Origin: Thermodesulfatator atlanticus DSM 21156
GTDB lineage: Bacteria > Desulfobacterota > Thermodesulfobacteria > Thermodesulfobacteriales > Thermodesulfatatoraceae
Assembly: GCF_000421585.1 (NCBI RefSeq)
Contig: NZ_ATXH01000012.1
Span: 1 to 64,000, forward strand
Direction: 5' to 3'
DNA length: 64,000 nt
The notes beneath the pieces were generated by a model. It worked only from the letters and a program-made list of their open reading frames with translations. It did not search any database and was not told the origin of the DNA. Position 1 is the first letter of the stretch. Each line of letters starts with the position of its first letter. Below are positions 35,001-43,442 of the stretch, piece after piece. The position numbers were made by a program, and so were the translations under genes.

Positions 35001-36939
35001 TACCGGCGGCACTTTTACGGATTTTGTTGCTGAAATAGAAGGAAAACTTATCACGCACAAAGTATCCTCCACACCGGAAGATCCATCCCGGGCCGTATTA
35101 ACCGGCTTAAAACAAATGGGGTGCCCTTCCCCGGAAGTGCTACTCCATGGAACAACCGTTGGCACCAACGCCTTTTTAACACGCAAAGGAGCCAAGGTTC
35201 TTTTGGTTACCACCAGGGGTTTTGAAGACGTAATCTTTATTGGTCGGCAAAACAGACCCAAGCTCTTCGACTTTTTTGTGGAAAAACCAAAACCCATTAT
35301 TTCCGCAAGCCAAATAGTGGGATTAAACGAACGCGTAAATGCCAAAGGAGAAATTTTGAAGGCCCTATCCAAAGAAGAGCTTTCGTTACTAAAAAAACTT
35401 CTAGAAAAGAAAAAGTTTGAGGCGGTTGCGGTGAGCTTTTTGCACTCCTATGCCAATCCCAAACACGAACAACTAGTAAAAGAAGCCCTTAAAGACACAG
35501 GCCTTTTTATTTCGCTTTCTTCTGAAATTTTGCCTGAGTTTCGTGAGTTTGAGCGGACCTCTACCACCCTGGTAAATGCCTATCTTGCTCCGGTAATGGC
35601 CTCTTACGTAAGCAATTTAAAACGCAACCTAGAAGAGACAAAGCTTTTTCTAATGCAATCAAGTGGGGGGCTTATGCCCGCAGAAGCCGTGGGGAAATGG
35701 GCTGCGGCCACTCTTCTTTCCGGCCCCGCTGCAGGCGTTTACGGGGCCTTTTCCTTGGCAAGGGCGCTGGGACGGCCACGAATCATCACCTTTGACATGG
35801 GGGGAACCTCCACTGATGTTTCCCTGTGTGACGGCGCTCCCACCTTTACCCGACAATACAGCCTAGAAGGCTATCCAGTGCATTTAAAACAAATCGACAT
35901 CCATACCATTGGCGCAGGCGGAGGCTCTTTAATTTATTTTGACCGGGGCAGGGCTTTAAAAGTCGGGCCGGAAAGCGCTGGCGCTATGCCAGGGCCAGCG
36001 TGTTACGGTCGCGGGGGCCAAAGACCCACCGTTACCGACGCTAATCTCCTACTTGGCCGCCTTTTGCCGGACTTTTTTCTCGGTGGCCGCTTAAAACTGC
36101 ACATGGAACTTGCGCAAAAAGCCTTTGCCAAGTTGGCTAAAGAATCTTCTCTTTCCCTTTATGAACTCGCTTTGGGTGCCATAGAAATAGTGAACACCAA
36201 TATGGAACAGGCTGTAAAAAAGGTCTCTGTAGAAAGAGGCCTTGATCCGCAGGACTTTACATTGGTGTGTTTTGGAGGGGCAGGGGGGCTTCATGCCACA
36301 GCGCTGGCAGAAAGATTGCGCATCAAGGAAGTCTTGGTGCCCAGGTTTTCCGGAGTGCTTTCAGCACTTGGCCTTTTGATGGCACGCCCTTCCTTTGATT
36401 TTTCACGTGCTGTTTTTCTGCGTAACTACGAAGTGGCCTTTGAATATCTTTTGCCACTTCTTGAAGAACTTGCTGCTTCTGCCTTAAAAGAACTTGCACG
36501 ATACGGATACCAACGCGAAGAACTGCGCGCTGAGGCTGAAATTGACCTGCGCTATCAAGGACAGTCCTATGAACTAACCCTCCCCTTTACTTATGATTTC
36601 AAAGAACGTTTCCATGCCTTACATCAACGCCTTTACGGCTACAGCATGCCCCTTGCTCCGCTTGAAGTCACTGCGGTAAGGCTCAACCTCTCTCTTGATC
36701 CCCCTAAAATCGAACTTCCGCGCTTAACCAACAAAAAGCTACCAGGTAAAGTCTTTACCGAAGTTTTACTCCCTAACGGCCAATTAGAAAAAACAGCAGT
36801 TTTGGTGTGGGAAGACCTCCCTGCAGGATATGAAACCAAAGGCCCGGCACTGATTGTAGGTGAGTTTGCTACTATCTGGGTTGAGCCAGGTTGGCGGGCT
36901 TTTTGTGACCAGTATGGAAACGTTTGGCTTACCCGTTGA
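34984..36939 (+). CDS. Hydantoinase/oxoprolinase A-family protein (HyuA-like)
   Basis: 651 aa, with the ASKHA-type ATP-binding N-terminus MRVAVDTGGTFTDFVAE, LLHGTTVGTNAFLTRKGAK, LLSGPAAGVYGA and FDMGGTSTDVSL, and the GAGGGSL metal/ATP region. The family includes ATP-dependent N-methylhydantoinase, 5-oxoprolinase and acetone/acetophenone carboxylase subunits, and normally acts with a HyuB-type subunit. None is nearby, so the substrate cannot be assigned. The start is the ATG at 34984, within the end of the phosphodiesterase gene; a TTG one codon earlier is ignored. Confidence 0.92.
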   Translation: MRVAVDTGGTFTDFVAEIEGKLITHKVSSTPEDPSRAVLTGLKQMGCPSPEVLLHGTTVGTNAFLTRKGAKVLLVTTRGFEDVIFIGRQNRPKLFDFFVEKPKPIISASQIVGLNERVNAKGEILKALSKEELSLLKKLLEKKKFEAVAVSFLHSYANPKHEQLVKEALKDTGLFISLSSEILPEFREFERTSTTLVNAYLAPVMASYVSNLKRNLEETKLFLMQSSGGLMPAEAVGKWAAATLLSGPAAGVYGAFSLARALGRPRIITFDMGGTSTDVSLCDGAPTFTRQYSLEGYPVHLKQIDIHTIGAGGGSLIYFDRGRALKVGPESAGAMPGPACYGRGGQRPTVTDANLLLGRLLPDFFLGGRLKLHMELAQKAFAKLAKESSLSLYELALGAIEIVNTNMEQAVKKVSVERGLDPQDFTLVCFGGAGGLHATALAERLRIKEVLVPRFSGVLSALGLLMARPSFDFSRAVFLRNYEVAFEYLLPLLEELAASALKELARYGYQREELRAEAEIDLRYQGQSYELTLPFTYDFKERFHALHQRLYGYSMPLAPLEVTAVRLNLSLDPPKIELPRLTNKKLPGKVFTEVLLPNGQLEKTAVLVWEDLPAGYETKGPALIVGEFATIWVEPGWRAFCDQYGNVWLTR

Positions 36940-36995
36940 CGCCCTTTATCCCTACTGTTAGCCTAGAGAGCAAAGCTTAATCACAGGAGTTTGTC

Positions 36996-37991
36996 ATGAG
37001 AAGGTTCCTGTCCCTTGTAATCCTTTTCCTTTTAATATTTGCAACAAATCTCCTAGCCAAGCAGGTAACGGTCGCCATTTTGCCTTTCAAAATAAACGCC
37101 AAAGAAGATCTATCGTATGTTAAGCAAGGCATTCAAGATATGCTTAGCACCAGACTTTATGATGACGGAAAAGTCATCGTTGTTGACCAAGCCAAAGTAA
37201 ACGAAGCCCTAAAAGATATTAAAGAGCCAATTACCTCTGAAAAGGCCCGTGAACTAGGGAAAACACTTGGGGCTGATTACGTGGTTATCGGAAGCCTTAC
37301 CTCTTTCGGCCAAAAAGTAAGCCTTGATGCCAAAATCATCCCTGTAAACGAAAACAAACCGCCTTTTGCCGTATATACCTATGCCAACGATTTAGATGAC
37401 CTAGTCCCAAAGCTTGATGATTTTGCCAAACGCGGCCTTGCCTACCTTGAAGGCAAGCCCTTTGATGCGCTTGCAAACGAGAAGCCAATAGAACCTACTC
37501 CTGTGGCAGAACCCAAAGCCCTGGCACGGCCTGTAGCTCCTCCCCCTGCTGATGTAAACAAAATGCACCCTGAAAGGGTCTTTCGCATGGAACAGCCCGA
37601 AGCTTCAAATGTGCAAGCACCACAGGGCCCACCTCCTGCCCCAGAGGTCCGTGCCCCCAAATACTCTGAAGTTGATTCCTGGCCTGATTATCGCCCAGAG
37701 GAAGTGGCTCCTCAAGCTCCACCAGCACCACAGTATCAGGTTCAACAAAAGCCCAAGAAAAAGAGCTTTTGGTCTAAGCTCCTTCCCTGGAACTGGTTCG
37801 GTAGAGACGAAGAAGAGGTGATAGCCCCTAAGGGGAGCGTGCCTCCACCACCTCCACCACCTCAAGCCCCAGGTACTCAAGCCACGGCTCCTCAATCACC
37901 TGGTACCCCTCCACCGCCTCCAGGGGACGCTCAGCCTGCCTCAGGTGCTCAAGCACCTTCTCAGGGAGGTAAGACCTGGGAATGGTATTAA
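36996..37991 (+). CDS. Secreted FlgO/TolB-like protein with Pro-rich C-terminal tail
   Basis: A Sec signal peptide (residues 1-21, MRRFLSLVILFLLIFATNLLA) precedes a FlgO/CsgG-like alpha-beta domain (about 22-150) with VAILPF and ADYVVIGSL, as in periplasmic or outer-membrane lipoprotein-like proteins. The rest (about 160-331) is low complexity, Pro/Ala/Gln-rich, with one aromatic-basic patch KKSFWSKLLPWNWFGRDEEE (about 250-270). Function is unknown. The last 164 bp run antisense to the end of the GT9 gene. AGGAG precedes the ATG. Confidence 0.85.
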   Translation: MRRFLSLVILFLLIFATNLLAKQVTVAILPFKINAKEDLSYVKQGIQDMLSTRLYDDGKVIVVDQAKVNEALKDIKEPITSEKARELGKTLGADYVVIGSLTSFGQKVSLDAKIIPVNENKPPFAVYTYANDLDDLVPKLDDFAKRGLAYLEGKPFDALANEKPIEPTPVAEPKALARPVAPPPADVNKMHPERVFRMEQPEASNVQAPQGPPPAPEVRAPKYSEVDSWPDYRPEEVAPQAPPAPQYQVQQKPKKKSFWSKLLPWNWFGRDEEEVIAPKGSVPPPPPPPQAPGTQATAPQSPGTPPPPPGDAQPASGAQAPSQGGKTWEWY

Positions 37992-38856
37992 AAAAACGCC
38001 AGAGCACCGGGACAAATTCATCAAACTCGAAATCCTTAAGACACTTCGCCTGGCAGTCTCTGGGGTCTTCACCATTGATGACACAATCACATTTTACCGC
38101 GCAAACAAACGCACGGCCGTAAGGCGCCCAGTTGCGCCAGGAGGTAGGCCCAAAAATAGCTAGGGTATAAAGCCCAAGAGCTGAAGCCAAATGGCTCACC
38201 CCTGAGTCATGGCCAATAAAGGCAAAGGCCTTTTTCATTACGCCTTGTAAGGTTTCGACTTCTTCACAAAAAATACAGGAAAAGCCTGAAGCCTTCTTAA
38301 GGCCTATTTCCGCAGGGCCTAACAAAAATAACGGCGCAAAGCCCAAATCCTCAAGAAACTCGTAAAGTTTTCGCCAGAAGGCCAGAGGGAGATTCTTAAG
38401 AGGGCTTCCACTTCCAGGATGTAGCAGAATCCTAGACCCAATGGGGCTATCACCGAAGAGAAAAAGACCATCTTTTTTTATAGAAGCTAGCTTAAATTTT
38501 TTTCCACCCTGCGAAAAAAGACCCTCAACCTGAGTCAGGGCAAGATGCCTGTTCTCAAAAGGCCTTGATGGCAAAAAAACCGGCTTTACAGGTAAAAAAC
38601 TATTTATAACTTCTTCAAGAGACGATGAAGCTGCAAAAACGTAGGCTTTTGACACATCCGAGGCCAAACTTGGCAAGACCTGTAGGCTTGTGGGAAAAGA
38701 ATTTTCCACTAACCTGGCTTGCTCAAAAAGTTTACGCACTTCATTCCTGGCAAAAAGGATAAGTGGAGTACCTGGATGCAATTTTTTTATTTTTCTGATA
38801 GCAAGACGAGCCAGGAGAAGGTCTCCCAAAGCTCCCTCATGCCAGACAATTATCAT
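37828..38856 (-). CDS. Glycosyltransferase family 9 protein (heptosyltransferase-like)
   Basis: 342 aa. GT-B fold with MIIVWHEGALGDLLLARLAIRK at the N-terminus, LLHPGSGSPLKNLP in the middle and the donor-site region FIGHDSGVSHLASALGLYTLAIFGPT near 225-250. A likely role is lipopolysaccharide-core assembly. The last 54 residues overlap antisense with the Pro-rich tail of the upstream gene and look low in conservation (GLEVVEVVEARSP), so the core enzyme may end about residue 288. It overlaps the SagB-like gene by 4 bp. Confidence 0.9.
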   Translation of the reverse strand: MIIVWHEGALGDLLLARLAIRKIKKLHPGTPLILFARNEVRKLFEQARLVENSFPTSLQVLPSLASDVSKAYVFAASSSLEEVINSFLPVKPVFLPSRPFENRHLALTQVEGLFSQGGKKFKLASIKKDGLFLFGDSPIGSRILLHPGSGSPLKNLPLAFWRKLYEFLEDLGFAPLFLLGPAEIGLKKASGFSCIFCEEVETLQGVMKKAFAFIGHDSGVSHLASALGLYTLAIFGPTSWRNWAPYGRAFVCAVKCDCVINGEDPRDCQAKCLKDFEFDEFVPVLWRFFNTIPRSYLPEKVLEHLRQAERPLEAVEGYQVIEEPWLEYLGLEVVEVVEARSP

Positions 38857-39590
38857 TCCGCAGGATGGCCTACAGAAGCAAGATAAACTACAGTTTCTTC
38901 CTCACCGTCAAGGCCCAGGAGTTCGTTTACCTCATCGTCAAAAAAGGCGCCGATAGGGCAAGCCCCAAGCCCCATAGCTGAAGCTGCCAAAAGGACATTC
39001 TGGCAAATATGAGCCACATCCATAAAAATATATCGCACCCCGCGAGAGCCATACTTACTCATGGTACGCCTCGGAATAACTGACCAGACAAAAACAAGCG
39101 GGGCTCTGGCACACATGTACTGTGAAAGAGAGGCCTCTGCCAGGGCCTGGCCAAATTCACCCTGGGCAAGCTGCTCAAGCGCAAAATCCTGCACCTCAAG
39201 ATGATAAATCCCCGCAGGGAGCTCTTCGGCACGATTCACAAACAGATAAGTCTCAACAGGATATAGCGCCCCTGCCGAAGGAGCAGTGCGCAAGAGATAG
39301 CGCCCAACTTCTGCGGTAATCCCCTGAGCTGCAAAACAAAGAAGCGCAATCTCATCAAGGGTCAACGCCTGAGGGAGATATTTTCTGATTGAGCGGCGCG
39401 AAACAAGGGCCTGCCAGAGGTTCTCTGGCCCAAAACGTGGCCTTGGTAAAGACAGCCGGGGAGCATCCGGATAAACCTTAAACCAGGGAGCCGGAGTAAT
39501 ATTTTCTTCCCTGCGCAAGAAAAGTTCTTTGCGGTCGTGTTTAGTAGCCTGGATAAATTTAAACCCGAGAGATTTTTTATAATCAGGCAT
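38853..39590 (-). CDS. SagB-type nitroreductase-family oxidoreductase
   Basis: 245 aa FMN-dependent nitroreductase fold of the SagB subgroup: SRRSIRKYLPQ (about 68-78), TAPSAGALYPVETYL (about 105-119) and FMDVAHICQNVLLAASAMGLGACPIGAF near 185-215. SagB proteins oxidise azolines to azoles in peptide natural products, but most homologues stand alone with unknown substrate. It lies in an operon between pcnB and GT9, not next to a YcaO gene; the YcaO gene is 6 kb away on the same strand. Confidence 0.88.
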   Translation of the reverse strand: MPDYKKSLGFKFIQATKHDRKELFLRREENITPAPWFKVYPDAPRLSLPRPRFGPENLWQALVSRRSIRKYLPQALTLDEIALLCFAAQGITAEVGRYLLRTAPSAGALYPVETYLFVNRAEELPAGIYHLEVQDFALEQLAQGEFGQALAEASLSQYMCARAPLVFVWSVIPRRTMSKYGSRGVRYIFMDVAHICQNVLLAASAMGLGACPIGAFFDDEVNELLGLDGEEETVVYLASVGHPAE

Positions 39591-40827
39591 GGTGTTTCCC
39601 CTGAGTTTTTTGGCGGCGCCTTTTGCGTCTTTTTCCAGGAATCTCTAAACTCAAGATCTCTTTTTCTAATTTAATGATGATTTGGGCAAGGGAAAGGGCC
39701 TCGGTAAAATAGCTTTTTCGGGCGAGGCGAGTAGGCATTCTGTTGCCGCGTAAAAGATGAAACTTGATAGGCCAAGTGCCTGCCAGGACCTGCAGCGTAT
39801 TTTCGAAAAGCTCTTTCTTGAAATCAAAAGGATAAAAGACTTTTTTCATGTAATCACGGATGAGCTGGGTGGGGCGCCCTGTTCTTTCGGGAAAGCGGGC
39901 CAGGCGACCTTCCCCCACCAAAAAGGGATAAAGAAACAGAGCAAGTTTCTGGGCCTCGGTTAGTTCTTCTCTTTTGGCCTTTTTGTCTCCCCAGGAAAGA
40001 AGCTTAAAGAAAAATTTTTTCTCTTCTGCAGGGGCCTTTTCAAGGTATTTCCCGTAAGAGGGAAAAATTTCTTTAAATAAGCCGCTTTTTAGCATGAGCT
40101 CTGCCCAGGGCCTTGTCCAAAAGCCTAAAACATCCTTTAGCCATTCATCGCGAATCCGCATCACGGGGCAAAGCATTATCTTTTCGCGGTGGCGTAAAAT
40201 GGCCTCCCAGGTGTTTTCTTCAATAACAAAGCCTGTGCGGGCTGCGTGCCGTATGGCCCGAATCATGCGCACCGGATCCCTTATGAAACGTATGTCAGGA
40301 GGCCCTATCACCCGAATGATACCCGCGCGCAAGTCCTTCATGCCGCCCACGTAATCGATTATGCTGAAATCGGAAATATTGTAAAAAAGGGCATTTATCG
40401 TGAGGTCTCGGCGAAAAGCATCTTGGTAAGGAGTGCCAAAGACTTCTATCCCCTCTTCAGCAGTTTCAGGCCCACGAAAGGTTACCACTTCAATAAACTT
40501 TCCCTTAGGAAAATACACATGGACCAGACGAAAGCGTCTGCCTATGATGCGGCTCCAGCGAAAAAGCTTGCGAATCTCCTCAGGGCGGGCGTCTGTGCCT
40601 ACGTCGAAGTCTTTGGGCTTAATTCCTAAGAGAAGATCTCTTACGCTTCCACCCACCAAGTAGGCAAGATAGCCTGCTTTTTTGAGACGATAGAGGACTT
40701 TTAAGGCCTCAGGCGAAATATCTTTACGGGAGATATTATGCTCTCCACGAGGAATAATAACCGGCTGAGGAATATCTTTTTCGGCAAATAATTCGCCTTG
40801 CTTTAAGTTCTTTTCCTTTAACAACAT
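39583..40827 (-). CDS. pcnB: Poly(A) polymerase / tRNA nucleotidyltransferase family protein
   Basis: 414 aa class II nucleotidyltransferase: VGGSVRDLLLGIKPKDFDVGT with the catalytic Asp pair, then SRIIGRRFRLVHVYF, the segment that marks PcnB-type poly(A) polymerases. Further on are DAFRRDLTINALFYN and a basic tail (GKRRKRRRQKTQGKHH). A CCA-adding role cannot be excluded, though tRNA-Arg in this window already encodes CCA. It overlaps the SagB-like gene by 8 bp. Confidence 0.88.
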   Translation of the reverse strand: MLLKEKNLKQGELFAEKDIPQPVIIPRGEHNISRKDISPEALKVLYRLKKAGYLAYLVGGSVRDLLLGIKPKDFDVGTDARPEEIRKLFRWSRIIGRRFRLVHVYFPKGKFIEVVTFRGPETAEEGIEVFGTPYQDAFRRDLTINALFYNISDFSIIDYVGGMKDLRAGIIRVIGPPDIRFIRDPVRMIRAIRHAARTGFVIEENTWEAILRHREKIMLCPVMRIRDEWLKDVLGFWTRPWAELMLKSGLFKEIFPSYGKYLEKAPAEEKKFFFKLLSWGDKKAKREELTEAQKLALFLYPFLVGEGRLARFPERTGRPTQLIRDYMKKVFYPFDFKKELFENTLQVLAGTWPIKFHLLRGNRMPTRLARKSYFTEALSLAQIIIKLEKEILSLEIPGKRRKRRRQKTQGKHHA

Positions 40828-40871
40828 TTTCTATTTTCTGACCCATAAGTAAAATGGCATACATCCTTAAA

Positions 40872-40945
40872 AGACCTTTGCAAAATTGCCAAGATCAGGA
40901 ACGGACCCTAAAACTGACCTTAAGAAAAAGTGTTTGCAAAGGTCT
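40872..40945. repeat. Dispersed repeat copy C (both ends intact)
   Basis: AGACCTTTGCAAAATTGCC at 40872-40890 and TTTGCAAAGGTCT at 40933-40945 form terminal inverted repeats around 74 bp. The inner part has GATCAG and GGAACGGACC, shared with copies A and F. It occupies the gap between pcnB and the sigma-54 activator gene. Confidence 0.65.
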
Positions 40946-40958
40946 CACTTCAGTTTAC

Positions 40959-42503
40959 TCAATTTGCAGCACTTTTACGAAAGACCTTGGGATCAATGCC
41001 GTATTTTTTTATTTTGTAATTTAGGATTCTCAAGCTCGTATCAAGTATTCTTGCGGCTTTACTCTGATTCCCCCGAGCCTCTTTTAAGGCTTCCACTATA
41101 AGCTCAACTTCTACTTCTTTTACTGCCTGCGCCAGACTCTTAGTGGTTTTGGTGCTTGAGCTTTCAGCAGTTTGCAGGCTTTGGGGCAGGTGATAGCTAC
41201 GGATGACCTCCTCGTCGCAAACAAGCACCGCCCGTTCAATTACATTTTCAAGTTCGCGTACGTTTCCTGGCCAGTGGTATTGCACGAGAAGATCTATCGC
41301 CGGAGAAGAAAGGCGTTTTATATTCTTGCCGTACTCTTTGCTATATTTTTCGAGGAAAAACTCCGCAAGAGGAATAATATCAGTGGCCCTTTCCCTAAGG
41401 GGCGGAAGATATATGGGAAAGACATTTAAGCGGTAATATAGATCTTCCCGAAACAGACCCTGTTCTACGAGCTCTTCCAGGTTACGATTAGTAGCGGTAA
41501 TAATACGCACGTCAACTTTGATGGGCTTGGTGCCGCCTACCCGGTAAAATTCTTTTTCCTGAATAACGTGTAAAAGCTTGGCCTGAAGAGGAAGTGGCAG
41601 ATCACCTATCTCATCAAGAAAAATCGTACCTCCGTTTGCCTCTTCAAATAGGCCTTTTTTGCGGCCAAGGGCGCCGGTGAAGGCCCCACGTTCATAGCCA
41701 AAAAGCTCTGATTCAATCAGGTTTGCTGGAAGCGCAGTACACGCCACGGTAATAAAAGGGCCACTTGCCCGGGGGCTATTAAAATGGATTATCTTGGCAA
41801 TCAACGACTTTCCCGTTCCTGATTCGCCCCTTAGAAGCACCGTGGCCGAGCTTGGCGCGACCCGTTCGATCATCTGTAGGACTTCTTGCATGCGCGAACT
41901 AAGGCCAATGAAGTTCTCCAAACGATATTTGCCCTTAAGTTCCTGTTTGAGCTTGAGGTTTTCTTCGAGGAGTTTTTCTTTTTCTTCCTGAATAGCCTGG
42001 ATGTTGGCCACGGACTGGGCAATAAGCCCGGAAATAATAGTCAAAAAACGCACGTCTTCTTCAAGAGAAATTTCTTCGCTAAAAATACGGTCAACCGAAA
42101 GGGTGCCCAAAATTTTCGCCCCGCTTTTAATAGGAACGCATATAAAAGAAATTTTTTCTTTTTCGCCCTTCTTACGGCTGCGCGTACGATTAAGAAAACG
42201 CGGGTCTTCTGCTATGGCTGGCACCACAATAGGCTGGCCAGTGGCCACTACCTGGCCGGTAATCCCTTCACCCAGGCGATAACGACCACGTTTGCGGGCA
42301 TCAGCCGTAAGACCATGGGCTACTTCGATCTGGATCTCCTGAGTGCGGGGATTAAAAATGGTTATGGTTCCCCTACGCATGTCGAGTTTTTTTGCTAAAA
42401 TAGCAAGAACTTCCTCTAAAGCCTCACGCATATTAAGCGAACTCGATAGAGTCTTTGCAATCTCATAAAGGCAGCTAAGCTCTTCAACCTCTCGCGGCTG
42501 CAT
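40959..42503 (-). CDS. NifA-type sigma-54-dependent activator (GAF-AAA-Fis)
   Basis: 514 aa. The GAF sensor domain (about 10-170) precedes an AAA+ domain with Walker A GESGTGKS, the sigma-54 contact loop GAFTGA and Walker B GGTIFLDEIGDLPL; a Fis-type helix-turn-helix ends the protein (GNQSKAARILDTSLRILNYKIKK). The layout matches NifA-like activators; no nif genes are near and the ligand is unknown. The start is the ATG at 42503 (AGGA upstream), with a GTG at 42515 as an alternative. Confidence 0.92.
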   Translation of the reverse strand: MQPREVEELSCLYEIAKTLSSSLNMREALEEVLAILAKKLDMRRGTITIFNPRTQEIQIEVAHGLTADARKRGRYRLGEGITGQVVATGQPIVVPAIAEDPRFLNRTRSRKKGEKEKISFICVPIKSGAKILGTLSVDRIFSEEISLEEDVRFLTIISGLIAQSVANIQAIQEEKEKLLEENLKLKQELKGKYRLENFIGLSSRMQEVLQMIERVAPSSATVLLRGESGTGKSLIAKIIHFNSPRASGPFITVACTALPANLIESELFGYERGAFTGALGRKKGLFEEANGGTIFLDEIGDLPLPLQAKLLHVIQEKEFYRVGGTKPIKVDVRIITATNRNLEELVEQGLFREDLYYRLNVFPIYLPPLRERATDIIPLAEFFLEKYSKEYGKNIKRLSSPAIDLLVQYHWPGNVRELENVIERAVLVCDEEVIRSYHLPQSLQTAESSSTKTTKSLAQAVKEVEVELIVEALKEARGNQSKAARILDTSLRILNYKIKKYGIDPKVFRKSAAN

Positions 42504-42578
42504 TGACTTCCTCACCTCTTACAATTTTGTCAAACAGTCTAACCACAAAATAGAAACTTGCAAAAGATATTTAACACT

Positions 42579-42655
42579 GGTCCTTGCAAATACCTTCTTT
42601 TAAGGCCCCTGCGCTTGTACTTGCAATACTGATCCCGATAATTTTGCAAAGGTCT
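42579..42655. repeat. Dispersed repeat copy D
   Basis: The right end TTTTGCAAAGGTCT is at 42642-42655; inside it lies CTTGCAATACTGATC, nearly identical to copy A. The left end GGTCCTTGCAAAT at 42579 is degenerate. It lies in the divergent gap between the sigma-54 activator and creatininase genes. Confidence 0.6.
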
Positions 42656-42678
42656 CTTACAAAATAAGCTTAGCTACA

Positions 42679-42706
42679 TTGACCAAAGCCATTGGTAAGA
42701 TAAACT
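42679..42706 (+). promoter_or_regulatory. Promoter of the creatininase-family gene
   Basis: TTGACC at 42679-42684 and TAAACT at 42701-42706 are 16 bp apart. The expected start point falls at about 42712-42714, on or next to an ATG at 42714. The upstream ATG at 42708 is only 2 bp from the -10, so the true start may be 42714 on a leaderless mRNA. Confidence 0.5.
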
Positions 42707-42707
42707 T

Positions 42708-43442
42708 ATGAACATGTTAATTATTCCTGAGATTACCATGCCCGAATTTGAAAAGGGCCTTGAGGCAACGAAAACTATTATCCTGCCCTTTGGCTCTACC
42801 GAAGAACACGGACCACACCTTCCCTTGGGCACAGATACGCTTCAAATGTATGAAATAGCCAAGCTTGCAGCAAAAAAGCGCCCACTTTTTGTAGGGCCGC
42901 CGGTGTTTTATGGACTGTGCCGTAGCACTAAAGAGCACCCTGGCACCATTAGCATTAGTGGAAAAACCCTGCACAGCCTGGTTTTAGACTTACTTTCTTC
43001 TTATTACGACCAGGGGCTTAGAAATTTTTTGCTTTTTTCCGGGCATGCTGGAGGCACACATCTTGCTTTTATCCTTGATGCGGCTGAAGAATTCTTAGAA
43101 AAACAAAAAGAGGCTAAAGTAGCAGTGGCTTCAATCCTTGAACTGCTTGAGATGGCTGCCAAAGACCTACTTGAGACCCCTAAAGACTCTCACGCCGGGG
43201 AATTTGAAACCTCTATCATGCTCCACTTTTACCCTCAGCTGGTCAAAGGCTCTGCTAAAGAAGAATATCCGCATTTCCCTAAGCCTTTTTTGGTACGTAA
43301 CAAGAGAAAATTTTGGCCAAGTGGGGTGTGGGGAGATCCTCAGAAAGCATCTGCCCAAAAGGGAAAAGGCTTTGCGGAAAAAATTGCCGAACTTATCGTC
43401 AAAATTGCCGACGAAATCGAATCTTTTAAGGAGGATACGTAA
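42708..43442 (+). CDS. Creatininase-family amidohydrolase-like protein
   Basis: 244 aa with the metal-binding motifs PFGSTEEHGPHLPLGTDT (about 27-44), FSGHAGGTH (about 110) and SHAGEFETSIM (about 162-172). The family comprises creatininase, MftE-type peptidases and other amide hydrolases, so the substrate is undefined. The gene is followed directly by a thioredoxin-like gene (TAATG, one-base overlap). The start may be the ATG at 42714 (two residues shorter; see the promoter). Confidence 0.9.
   Translation: MNMLIIPEITMPEFEKGLEATKTIILPFGSTEEHGPHLPLGTDTLQMYEIAKLAAKKRPLFVGPPVFYGLCRSTKEHPGTISISGKTLHSLVLDLLSSYYDQGLRNFLLFSGHAGGTHLAFILDAAEEFLEKQKEAKVAVASILELLEMAAKDLLETPKDSHAGEFETSIMLHFYPQLVKGSAKEEYPHFPKPFLVRNKRKFWPSGVWGDPQKASAQKGKGFAEKIAELIVKIADEIESFKEDT

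Noticed and set aside
37442-37895. Minus-strand ORFs of 70-96 aa opposite the Pro-rich tail
   Set aside because: They are Gly/Trp/Ala-rich products of reading the repetitive Pro codons backwards; only the GT9 frame has a recognisable domain.
31123-39590. A thiazole/oxazole-modified peptide cluster from YcaO (31123) and SagB-like (38853) genes
   Set aside because: The genes are 6 kb apart with unrelated genes between, YcaO lacks the PxPxP end and carries TPRs, and no precursor peptide, E1-like or transporter gene is present.
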